The notes beneath the pieces were generated by a model. The model was not told the origin of the DNA. It was given only the letters and a program-made list of their open reading frames with translations, and made no database searches. Below are positions 54,301-64,000 of a stretch of 64,000 nucleotides of DNA, one piece after another; within the stretch, counting starts at the first letter, position 1; the number at the start of each line of letters is the position of its first letter. A program made the position numbers and the translations under genes. The DNA comes from Nematostella vectensis (taxonomy: Eukaryota > Cnidaria > Anthozoa > Actiniaria > Edwardsiidae), in the NCBI RefSeq assembly GCF_932526225.1, contig NC_064045.1, positions 5,104,498-5,168,497 of the forward strand. The letters run 5' to 3'.

Positions 54301-57102
54301 TTGTAAATGCGCATGCAACCATACAAATATCCATCTTTGGTCGCTTAACAGTAAACTCGGAATGATCAAGCCGGCTGTGATGCGAGGCAACGCGAGTTGG
54401 AGTGCTTATCATTGCATGTGGTCACAAAACAAAAAGCGCAGTCCTGTGCTCACATTAGCCAATAGCCATTAGGACAAGCAGCTATGCCCTTGTCCTTGCC
54501 ACTTGGTTAATCTACTCAGCTTAGTTTCGTATTTTAACTCAAACATATTGATTAAAAATAAATGTGTCATTATATCCAGAATTATCTGTTAAGTACTCTC
54601 TTATTTTGAGAAATTTTGGGCTCGTTATAAAAGTAACGCGAAACGGCAAAACTTGAGCGCAGCCCTGCGCTCGCATTAGCCAAAAATGATACAATTATTA
54701 ACTTCCTGTTGCGCAGGACTGCTCATATATCAGCGAATCCCGTATTTAGCATGATATCGAAACCCAGGTGAACTGCTACCTAGCGCAGAGCAGCTATGCC
54801 CTTGTCCCTGCCACTTGGTTAATCTACTCGGCTTAGTTTCGTATTTTAACTCAAACATATTGATTACAAATAAACATGTCACTATATAGTTATGAAAGTG
54901 ATGCGAAAAGGAAAAACTTGTAAGTTAATTACGAGTTTTGCACACGACTGCACCATTTTGTGCTAATCTTTCAAGATATTTTGCACTTCACTGTTAGCAA
55001 ACCGGACGTTATCTTATCAAATCAAAAAAGTCAGAATGATCAAGCCGACCATAACGTGAAGCAATGCGAGTTGGAGTGCTTATCATTGCAAGTGGTCACA
55101 AGACAAAAGGTGCAGCCCTGCGCTTGCATTTATTTAGTCAAAGGAAGGTGTTTTCGTTCAGAGACTTTCAGAGGTTTTGTTTTACCTTTTGTTTGAGAAT
55201 TAATAAAGGCTTTGACCTCTGTTGACATGTAATAACCAGATATTTATGTCATACAGAGTAGTCTGGTTATTGTATGTCAACACCTCCTTGATGTCACCGA
55301 GATCTATAACCTCTGATTGGCTCAAACCGCGCAGATCTGCACCGTTCAAACCCCAAATCATAGCTCGATAGCTGATTGGTTTAACCTTGAGCAGAACTGC
55401 GTACGGGGCCAGGACCCTAAGATGTTTCCACTTAATAGGTTTTTTTCCAGTTTAGAGTTGATCTCTGTTGATGTTGATTGCAATAACAATGATGACAACA
55501 ACGACCATAGTGACAACAATAATAATGAAGAAGACAAAGATGATGGTGATGGGAATAGTAATGGTTTTGATGATGATGGTTAAATGGTGATAATGTAAGT
55601 TTTCATGGTAATGATGATGATGATGATGATGATGGATAGTCATCTGTGTATCAGGTGTTTCACATTTGCTGACATGCCTTGGTACCAGCACAAGCTAGCT
55701 GCCGCTATATTCTCCACTCCTCCATCTTCAACGTATGATGAGGTATATAGCATTGAGCTGCCATTATCCACTCATTGAGTAGGTTAAGCTCTTTATTTGT
55801 TCACTTATTTATTTTTATGTCCATGTACTAGGGAAGTGTAATTTTGTAGGTAGGTTGTAGGTAATGGATTTTTGTATCTGTATCTAGACATAGTAACTAT
55901 TAGGAAAGTGTTACAATTGTGCTTGTACATCACCATAATTCTAATTAATTTTGTTATTGTTATTGCTGCTTGTGTAGGCACTGAATCACTTCGAGATGGC
56001 TGAATCATGTAAGTTTTAACGCTTACGTTTTTACGCTTAGTTTTAACGATATAGTTTTTAGGCTTAGTTTTAACACTTTATTTTAAAATGCTAGGATTTC
56101 TTTTACAATAACAGGCTCAAAGGAGCCAGAGGAGCCAAAGGAGCCCATTGACCCCTCAACCCAGCTTTACAAGCTGTGATAAGTGCCCACTAGCCAAACA
56201 AAAATGCAAAATAATCACAACAAGATCAAGATACTCAGGGTATAAATCTGGCCAAGGGAACAACCACCTCACCCCCCCCCCAAAAAAAAAAATTATAATA
56301 ATAAATAGTTTACAAAATGCTGCTGTACTTGGCAACAAATAAAACAACCAGGTACAGCAGTATTCCATTTTGGTGGGTTTAAAAAAATAACTTAAATTAG
56401 ATGAAAACTGGTCTTTGTGTGGATTCTGGAAATGGAAATAACCCAGATCTTGCCTGATCTAGCCAAAGGTTTAAACTTGGAGCACCCACTGCTTTACAAG
56501 TACAGTATTACTTATCCTTTACTTTGTGTATCCCCAGTACAGCCTAACTTCTTCAGTAAAAACCATCTTATGCTTGGAAAGACTTATGCTCGGCTGAAGA
56601 AGCTAGAGAAAGCCAAGTTCTGGCTGGAGAAGGCCGCAAACTGTGTGTGTAGGACTGTGGACGACGAACAGGTGAGGCCAATTGGCCAGGGGGAGGGGCT
56701 TGATAGAGGGAGGGGCTGTGGGGAGGGGCTTTTCTTGGCTCTGTGAATATTTATTTAAATGTTGTTTTGTAGTCCAGGTGTTGACTACACCAAAGAATAC
56801 TTATTGACAATAATACAAAATATTTTTTTCTATTTAGATTGTCTGGTTATGAGAATGTCTACAGACATTTGAAAGTGTAAATTATGCTACAAGCTGTAAC
56901 CAGGATCTTGGTCCTTGGGAAGGAGGGTGTGGCCATTTAGCAGACCTAATAGTTGATGGGTGTGGCTCTTCCAAACCTCTCCCCCCCTCTCTCTCTGTCT
57001 CTCCCTTGTGAATCAAAGCCTATGAGAGATTGTAGACATATTATGAACTTTGATTACTTTCAGGCAAAGAAAGAGGCCTCTGAGCTTATTAAAGGGCTTT
57101 GA
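51396..57102 (+). CDS. RMDN1: Regulator of microtubule dynamics protein 1-like
   Basis: Exons: 51396-51485, 52334-52717, 52824-52913, 53216-53271, 55655-55742, 55978-56008, 56538-56671, 57064-57102. Phases agree throughout and give 303 residues; human RMDN1 has 314. RMDN proteins are TPR-like proteins reported at microtubules, spindle and mitochondria; their exact function is not settled. Landmarks: ADELFDNNAIDELYEVL, WRLARAARNKAE, YEALEYAKKSVEL, WYAITVSNVGDFEG, AVDLNPTDATSRHLLG, FTFADMPWYQHKLAAAIF, PPSSTYDE, PNFFSKNHLMLGKTYARL and KAKFWLEKAA. The N-terminus (MAASFPSLRTGFVRV..) is basic with a following hydrophobic stretch. Exon 1 is supported by its phase and position only. Intron 4 carries a 1.86-kb fold-back element. 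It is divergent from threonine aldolase. Confidence 0.92.
53325..53605. repeat. GAT-type trinucleotide repeat tract
   Basis: Imperfect GATGATGAT tract interrupted by unique bases, in RMDN1 intron 4. It continues on the far side of the fold-back element at 55470-55635. Confidence 0.8.
53615..55469. mobile_element. Long-terminal-inverted-repeat (fold-back) element
   Basis: Arms of about 340 bp (53615-53953 and 55128-55469) are nearly identical in reverse complement, starting AACAGAGATCAACTCTAAAC. The middle 1.2 kb contains direct repeats of its own (54488-54575 resembles 54789-54885; 54364-54460 resembles 55037-55130). No transposase is recognised. It sits inside a GAT-rich microsatellite (53325-53605 and 55470-55635), so the target duplication cannot be resolved; GATG is a candidate. 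It occupies most of RMDN1 intron 4. Confidence 0.9.
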
Positions 57103-57420
57103 TCAAGCACAAGATCTATGCCTGACAGTCGGATGAGCATGTTACGCACAGAACAGGAACCTTATGCCACACCTCAACAACCACAACCACATGGCAAAAA
57201 CCACCTTTGAGATTTTGTAAAGAGATTTGCGAGAGTGTATTTCTAAAGACATATCCTTGCATTTGTGACAATGATATTTATTAATCCAATTTTAGATCTT
57301 CTGTTCCTGTTCAGAACATACAAGAGAGTGTCTGTTTTAAACATACTTTTGTGCATTTCTTCAAAGCCTGTTAAATTGTCATTATTTAAGATAAAATAAA
57401 ACTCATGCCCACTTTATGTG
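57103..57420 (+). terminator. RMDN1 3' UTR with AATAAA
   Basis: Non-coding tail after the stop. AATAAA at 57395-57400 is the probable polyadenylation signal. Confidence 0.65.
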
Positions 57421-58003
57421 GCTTTTGCAGGATCTTCTTTTTTTTGTTTGATTTAATTTATGTTACACTTTATTTTACACTATTACCATCTATTGTGTTG
57501 TCAAAAATATTATAGGTTATTCAAGACAAAAGCAACAAAGCACAGTGCAGTCCCCCTTTCTTCTATTACTCCTTATATTTTGTAGCTTATCTCCTGTGAT
57601 TATCCTTTACTCTCTTTTCTACTCTTTATACAAAGCTTTGGCAGGGCACGATACAGAAACATTAAGAAAATATTGGGGGCACAGCCACACCCCTTCTGGT
57701 CTTTTCCTTATAATTTTTAAGCCCATGATCAGTGAATAAGCGAATCTTATAGTCGTTTCCCGGGCCTGGAGGATACTTCACGATACAGAAACATTAAAAA
57801 ATCAATGGGTTGCACAGCCACGCCCCAAATGGTCATTTTTTTTAATTTTGGAAAATATTGGGGGGGGGGGACCCCCTGTGTCCCACCCCCACTAAGGTGT
57901 TGTTATATTTTGCTAGCCTATCCTCCTCTACTCTTTTTTCTATTCCTCTCTAAATTTTTTTGCCATATTTTTCTCCCATACTAACGTTGCAATGTGAACT
58001 TTA
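57421..58003. repeat. Convergent spacer with dispersed repeat copies B, C
   Basis: Two copies of the dispersed repeat (about 57647-57720 and 57778-57895) sharing CACGATACAGAAACATTAA and CACAGCCAC. The second includes a G-run. No gene is recognised. RMDN1 and the hydrolase converge here. Confidence 0.7.
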
Positions 58004-61000
58004 CTAAGGCAATGCACTCGCGTTTCTATTGGTCATCTGGAAGAAGTAGGCTTGCATGAAGGTGGTCTCTACCCCTGTGTACGTCACTGGGTAGTTGTAG
58101 ATAAGAGCTCTTGCCTCTTCCCTGCGTGTTGGGAACCGGTGGCCGCTTTGCCGAGCTAAAGTGAAAACAAATGGAGTTTGAGTGGTTTTCAAAAACCTGT
58201 AAAATACTAGTTAGTTTATTAAGACACCGTAATGTCTTCGTGTTCTTTTGTTCTGGCTTGACTTGTACACTTTATTTCAAATACATTTTGTTGCACGGGA
58301 ATTTGAAAACCACTCTCAAGAAAAAGAAAAAATAATTTTAGGAAAATAGCGGGGCAGTATCAGGGCTTTAGCAGCGGTAGTATCACCCCCCCCCCCCCCA
58401 ACCCAAATATTTCACGCCGCCCCCCCCCCCCCCCTATATTTCGTGGCCTGCCACAACATCTGCATATAAGAAATCATCAGCTTCTTTTCTTGTTTAGGTG
58501 CATGCCCCAAACGGGGGACTCTGGGTAACTGAAAGCTCAAATACTATAAGATAAAAATATAAAAATGCTTAAAAGAATGCACGTCGGATTTAAGTCTTCA
58601 GGGGCCCCCCTTCCGTGGCTCACGAAAGTTCGATAAGATTCAACGCTTTTCCCTGGGTTTCTGTGTGTGTCTATTGAATGTACCTTGATTTATGAAGACA
58701 TCGGCAACATGTTGCCCTAGCCATATCGCCTCCTGGGAGTGCGAGAACACCTTCTCAGTGGACCACTCAAACATGGGCTTGGAAGGGTGCCAGTGAAACA
58801 GGAACAGCGGCATTTCTCTTCCTTACGCATGCGCATCAAAATAAAAATGTTACGTGTTGAAAAAAACCTGCTAAAAAGTTTCCATGTCATTGTAAATTTA
58901 TTTACAAAGTTCAAAGAAAAACATTATATCTATGCATATAACGCCCCTTATTTAGAACATCTTAGTGAACATTTTACCTTCAAGTGTGGCTATAAACTCG
59001 GAACCTTGTCTGTCTACGTTTGTTGAAACAATCCTGAACATATTGCTTAGTCTTTTGTATCGATGGAATTTCTGTAACGTAAAGAAAGAAGGGCACGTAG
59101 TCTTCGTTATTCCAGTACCTAGCCGCCTATATACTGTGGACCCGTTTCGGGTGGCCTTTTTTGTCCTTTCGGGTGCCTCCCTTCTCCCCGCGGCGATGGG
59201 GGCGCGCATGTTCACGGGAATTCCCCACGTAATCAAGATGACTCGTTTCTCCCGTTGGTATAATTTTTACTATATGCTCACCTTGGGAGATATGCCCTTG
59301 ATGTGATTATTGTACGCTATTGGGTGGGACTGAATGTGATCGATAAGTTGCTGGGACGCTGTACCAAATAGCTTACTCTGTCGAAAATCTAAAGTGAGGA
59401 CATGTGAATTAAAGACATCATTATCATATTTCACTGGTGTGTTCAGTTAATACCCTAAAGGTGGGAGGGGGAGATATCAAGCGGATAAAAAAATAATAAT
59501 TTGATGGTTAAAACAATTGAAGGGAAGGGCTCTAAAAAATAGGCTCTCAAAGGGTTAGCTAATATAAAGTGGATGTTTGTAGCGTAGCAGTAGCAGGCCA
59601 CGTAAAATGAGGGGGGAGGTGCACAATATAGAAACATAAAAAAACATGGGGGGACACAGTCACGCCCCTACTGGTCATTTCCTTGTAATTTGGGGGAACA
59701 TAGCCCTAGAGATCCCAACCCTTGCTACGGCCCTGACTTACCAGGCGTTAGCTTAAGCGGCAGGAGGAGGTTTCTAGCATCGGTGTAGTGTAAGAGGTTG
59801 TTTTTGTACTGTCCGTGATTAAGTGACACTCCTGATATTATCATAGATATGAGCTCCAGGCCAAGGCACTCCGCCCACACAGGGAACACTTCCCCTTTAA
59901 GGTTTTCCTTTATGGCCAACTCCAGAATCTGCTTTCCAACAGCGGCATATCTAGAAGCATTTAGCTTGATATGTCCACCGGGAAATACAACCCTGAAAAA
60001 AGTTTCAGGAAAATCATCAGGAAAATATGTTAATAGTTTATAAACGCCCTTTCCTCTCTCACCTTGAGTCCGACTTTCACGTCCCCTATCCCGACACCTT
60101 CCCTTCCGACACCTCCCATCCATTCCAGACTACTTTGGTTTGTACTAACCCGCTAACTGAGTGAAACATCTTCTCGATCTCTTCAGGGGTTCTATCAACG
60201 CTGTCATAGTTGTCAAGGAAACGTCGCGTCAACACCTTAAAAATCACAACAGGGCCGAGTTTGGCCCTGCTGTTTGCTAGCGTGTCATGTATCCTCACTG
60301 CCTATAAAGATTGTGTTTTGTTCTCATCGCAGCAGCGTTTTTTTGTTTGTTTGTTTGTTCTGTTTTGGGTTCAAATGTCATTTATGAAGTCATACTTCCA
60401 CTTGAGCCGAGGTCGGGGGTGCTTATTAGGGAGGGGACGTTTATTTAAAGAAAGGCGATTATTCGAATCATTACGGTAGCTTATATTGATGGATAAAAGG
60501 AAAGTGGCCAGCTCAAAGGCATCGCGTGACAGGTTTAGAACGACTGCGCAGTAGATTAGTTGTTGCTATGTTCTTTGTTCTATGAACTGTTTTTAAGAAT
60601 GTCGATCTTAGTTGTTGCTATGTTTTCTGCACTATGTACTGTTTTTAAGAATGTCGATCTTAGTTGTTGCTATGTTCTCTGTACTATGTACTGTTTTTAA
60701 GAATGTCGATCTTAGTTGTTGCTATGTTCTCTGTACTATGTACTGTTTTTAAGAATGTCGATCTTAGTTGTTGCTATGTTCTCTGTACTATGTACTGTTT
60801 TTAAGAATGTCGACCCCCAACTCATTTGTTGTTGTTTATCATTGAAAATACAGCGGTTTATTCGCAAGGAAACTTCCAAATAACAATCCACAAATTAAGC
60901 CTGATATTTTATCGAGGATATTTGATTGAAAATATCTTGGTTACTTGCTTGAAATAGCCGATATGGAAAATGGGTGCTTTGTGTGACTCGGCATTGAGCG

Positions 61001-62856
61001 GGAGCATAAAATGGCGGCGTGATTGGCCTTTTTATCAAAACAAATCGATCCTTTATCGTATGAGTCAAATACCGTCCCCAAGACACTTGTCTGAATAAGG
61101 GAGAAGCTAGCCTAGTCCCAGGCGTTCTTATCGGCTTTCCTGTGGTTGGGTTTCCTGTGAATGGTATCTCCCCATCTATCTCTCTGTGGGTGAGCTCGTC
61201 CTAGCCCCAACACTACCTCATGGCTCATCTCCGAGCACAGGAAACCCGGTAAGAACGTCTGGGACTAGACTGGGGAGAAGCTAAAAGGATACAATATCGG
61301 AGCAGCTCTCGCCCCTGCAGATTCCACCATCTTGACGTAAGAAGCCAGGATCACCTGTCCCTCGCCGGCGCGTAGCAGTCCTGCAGTCGCCTCCTGTGTC
61401 AGGATTCCTGGAAGAAGGCAATCGATACGCCTTAGAAAATATTACTGTCGAATCCGTTGTATCGCGACGCCGCATTTTCAAAACATCGATTTGTTTTTGT
61501 CTTTTGTTAGGATTTTCCGTTCCGCCCGTCAAATTATTCTAAGCCAATCAGATTCTTGCCATATCTCGCCTATTGCAGTTGCCTGGCTTTCTGTCGCGAC
61601 ACTGTCTGGTTTTCGTCCATAGGATAGCCAGGGAAGTGCACAAAGCGAGACTCTGATTGGCTCAGAATGGTTTTACTGACGGAACAGAAAACCAAAACAA
61701 ATCGTGTTTTGAAAACGCGAGTCGCGATACAATCGATTCAACAGTAAACAACATTTGAATAAACAATGGTTTGGGGAACTTCAGATTCGCCGTCCACATA
61801 TTTGCATTTTTCAAGGGCCTTGTATTTCCTGCATCGTTCTATAGAAATCAAGGCGTGAAGTTCATTGTGCACCATTTGTTTGTACGGGTATTCTGGAGTC
61901 GCTCCGATTTTGAATTCTTGTGTATTTTTTGTGGTTCAATAAATAAAAAAGCCCACATTGTCATGTTTTAGATATTCGTCAATTTCTACACTAACATGGC
62001 GGCTGTTTATTACTGAACAAAACAAGAATCGTTTTCCAACGTGAATAACTGAACACTGAAACCATGATTTCCATCAGTTACGAAGCTTTAACACGAGGTT
62101 GCGCTATAAAAGGGAAAGCTCCTCCCACCCCCGGGTTCGAATTTGCAATTAAAATCAGAACACTGCAACGCTAGCAGTCAAATTATAAGCCTCCTGCAAA
62201 ATTGCTTATCTCTGAGCCTCAGTCGGCTGGAATAAAAGTTTTTTTTGCACAAGTAACAAGACAGTTGTGATAAGAGCTTGTTAAATTAGTCATCTTAAAT
62301 TAGTTATTTGCTGTCCACTCACGTTGTCGGTGCAAATTTAAAAATTTTGCGCTATCCATAATCTAGCGCACCTGCATAAATTATTCTCGCGCTGTGATGA
62401 AAATGCTCGTATTTCAGAGCGCACACAGCTTGGTATAGCATTATTTTACGATAGATAGAAACATTTTTAGATCGACAACTCTGGCAATGATATTTATTTT
62501 GGTTAGAATATAAAATTTGAATTTAGCGCTCAGAGCAATTGTCATGACAATTGCTCATTGACGGCCATTAATAACTGATTGTTCCTGAGCCCTGGGGTGG
62601 GAGGAGCTTTCCCTTTTAATAGCGAAACCTCATGTTTAAGGATTTCGCAGTCTTCCCGCATATAATGAAGCTTACCTTTTTTATGCTACAGTGTTTGGTA
62701 TAATTTCCCCTTACCTATAATAGGCCGATTATTCTTGATTCTAGCCCTATCCAGAATAAGACCCGGATTTGCTCGACTAGACCATTCGTCCGCGGATGAT
62801 GCTTCCATCAATAAAACGATACATAATCCAACCAAAGGCTTCCACACACAACCCAT
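58004..62856 (-). CDS. GGH: Gamma-glutamyl hydrolase (folate), 8 exons
   Basis: Exons on the minus strand: 62856-62715, 61407-61293, 60200-60150, 59992-59742, 59388-59282, 59071-58978, 58821-58684, 58155-58004. Phases agree and give 349 residues; human GGH has 318. The enzyme is a lysosomal or secreted class I glutamine amidotransferase-like peptidase that trims gamma-linked glutamates from folate polyglutamates. Landmarks: signal peptide (WKPLVGLCIVLLMEAS), NNRPIIGILTQ, ASYVKMVESAGARAAPI, VVFPGGHI, VFPVWAECLGLE (nucleophile Cys near 145), SKLFGTASQQL, FRIVSTNVD, FHWHPSKPMFEW (catalytic His near 264) and EEARALIYNYPVTYTG. The start at 62856 is the first ATG; the ORF extends upstream only through a TTG. 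The acceptor of exon 7 was chosen to restore alignment (EGREMPLF). Introns hold several MITEs. Confidence 0.94.
58375..58440. repeat. Paired C homopolymer runs
   Basis: Two C-runs (about 58387-58400 and 58418-58433) in the last intron of GGH, near CGTGGCCTGC, a block shared with dispersed-repeat copies A and D. Confidence 0.6.
59560..59740. repeat. Dispersed repeat, copy D
   Basis: Shares ATAGAAACATAAAAAAA, CACAGTCACGCCCCTACTGG and TCATTTCCTTGTAATTT with copies A-C. It begins GTAGCGTAGCAG and ends near CTTGCTACGGCCC, possible inverted ends. It adjoins the donor of GGH exon 4. Confidence 0.65.
60556..60812. repeat. 52-bp tandem repeat, 5 copies
   Basis: The unit starts TTAGTTGTTGCTATGTTCTC, continues TGTACTATGTACTGTTTTT and ends AAGAATGTCGATC. 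Copies are nearly identical; the first is most diverged. It lies in GGH intron 2. Confidence 0.95.
61110..61273. mobile_element. MITE with 10-bp target duplication, near GGH exon 2
   Basis: Inverted ends (CTAGTCCCAGGCGTTCTTA at the left, CTAGTCCCAGACGTTCTTA on the complement at the right) are flanked by the direct repeat GGAGAAGCTA at 61100-61109 and 61274-61283. This suggests a Mutator-type source. It ends about 20 bases from the 5' splice site of GGH exon 2. Confidence 0.8.
61437..61749. mobile_element. MITE in GGH intron 1
   Basis: Imperfect inverted arms of over 100 bp: GTTGTATCGCGAC at the left and GTCGCGATACAA at the right. Inner AGCCAATCAGA and TCTGATTGGCT also pair. Target duplication uncertain. 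Confidence 0.75.
62085..62640. mobile_element. TTAA-type MITE in GGH intron 1
   Basis: Ends of about 45 bp are inverted: AAAAGGGAAAGCTCCTCCCA at 62118-62137 and its complement at 62599-62618. TTTAA lies at both edges (62086-62090, 62633-62637). No coding capacity. Confidence 0.75.
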
Positions 62857-64000
62857 ACCGAGTACTTTTTGCAAGCGCTGGCGCTGAGGGCTCTTTTATG
62901 CTCTCAAAATCCTTATAAACAGATGTGAATTCTGAAATGTTTTAGTCCGGTTTTGGTTATTTCTTATGACCTCAGCAACCCGGAGGAACGCAAAGGTCAC
63001 ACCTACCAGTGAGGAATTATCACAACAAATTTCACATAGTGTTAGTTTACATACCGTAAAGCCTCTAGGAAGACATTTGAGATGTAGCTATCTTTTTTCG
63101 CTACATCAAAGGAGCGTCTCCTATCCAAATCAGCCTGTGATGCAGGCGTTTACTCAGTAATCGCGAAAATCCAGCCTCGAGCGATTCGTAGCCGCCATCT
63201 TGGATTTTGAGCTAAAATACAAATAGCTCGAGGCTGTTTTTGGGGCTATAAAGATAACGGACAAACGCCTAATTTTATTCCTAATTAATCCATCTTTCGT
63301 TTTAATTAATATGGATGACGTAGAAAATGATCGAAATCATATAAAACCAAAAATTCGCTTTCAAGCTCAGAGATTGACTTTGATGTTATTACCACGACCA
63401 TATTAAAAACCTGACCCCACCCCTCCCCCCAGAAATAAAGAAAAACGACTTGGTTTGGCAACATTTTAGTTTTCTTGCAAAACGCCTATTAGCAGCCTGA
63501 AAGCTTACTCGGGTCGAAGCTATGCAAAATGGGAAAACGCCGAAAAACACAGACAAAACATACTGTACATTTTAACTTATTTCCTTTTTCTTTCGAGTAC
63601 TTGCAAAGAGTGATTCGAGCTAGCCGCCTAGTTTGGATGCCAATAAGAGGAACTCAGAAAAAAGTAATTGATGCGTGAAGCTCCAACAGAACAAATAAAC
63701 TTTCATCTCTGATGGATTCGTTCCAAACACGTTCAGATTTCCAATTAAAGTCAATTTCCTAGAGTCTTTAGAAATTGTTTAGTATCCTTGTCTTTTTCTG
63801 CGAGATGTCTTACAATACAGCGTTTGATAAAATGTAGCGGAAAACCTTTTATTTTTTTTTCAGTTTTCTTATACCAATGTAAAGGAAGTAATTTTCTTAG
63901 GTGTTAGTGCGGTGTAGGTGATTGACAAATGAGAAGGACTTTTTCCTCTTTGCCAACTGACTATTTCACAGCTGTACTTACAGAGGGAGATCTTTCATTC
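62857..64000. promoter_or_regulatory. GGH upstream region; rest unassigned
   Basis: The part next to 62856 is the GGH 5' flank. An inverted pair CAGCCTCGAGC (63171) and GCTCGAGGCTG (63226) encloses GCCGCCATCTTGGA, a YY1-like site. Beyond 63250 the sequence is AT-rich with no recognised gene. Confidence 0.4.

Overview
The window looks like nuclear DNA of an invertebrate animal, most probably an anthozoan cnidarian (sea anemone or coral type). The genes have short exons with GT-AG introns. They include a PAN-EGF-fibrinogen-like secreted protein and ARH1, threonine aldolase, RMDN1, gamma-glutamyl hydrolase and ribosomal protein S9 orthologues. The spaces between are packed with MITEs, a LINE, a Mutator-like transposase relic, a RecQ-like helicase relic and many minisatellites. 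The taxon is an inference; no rRNA or mitochondrial marker is present.

Layout. 1-204: broken copy of the last exon of the PAN-EGF-fibrinogen-like gene. 405-5100: tandem repeats, a TA-flanked element with a 158-bp palindrome, and unassigned sequence. 5240-6511: RecQ-like helicase pseudogene whose motif-Ia region has expanded into a 30-bp minisatellite. 7096-14012 (-): six-exon secreted-protein gene, with a dead Mutator-like transposase inside its 4.7-kb first intron. 14-21.6 kb: repeat-rich and gene-poor, including a roughly 150-bp satellite full of TGACGTCA sites. 21653-38207 (-): three tandem ADP-ribosylarginine hydrolase (ARH1) genes. The middle one is apparently a product of unequal crossing over, and a 4.6-kb LINE sits in one duplicated unit. 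38879-~45515 (+): RPS9 with two large introns. 45751-51292 (-): L-threonine aldolase, 8 exons. 51396-57102 (+): RMDN1, 8 exons, head-to-head with the aldolase only 103 bp away. 58004-62856 (-): gamma-glutamyl hydrolase, 8 exons. 62.9-64 kb: no gene recognised.

The gene models were built by hand. For each multi-exon model the intron phases agree at every junction and the total length is a multiple of three: 366, 354, 371, 354, 190, 405, 303 and 349 codons before the stop. The genes do not form one pathway; this is ordinary mixed eukaryotic gene order. The most notable items are the minisatellite born inside a helicase motif, the chimeric middle ARH1 gene with its matching empty/filled LINE site, the 103-bp divergent promoter, and the CRE-rich satellite.
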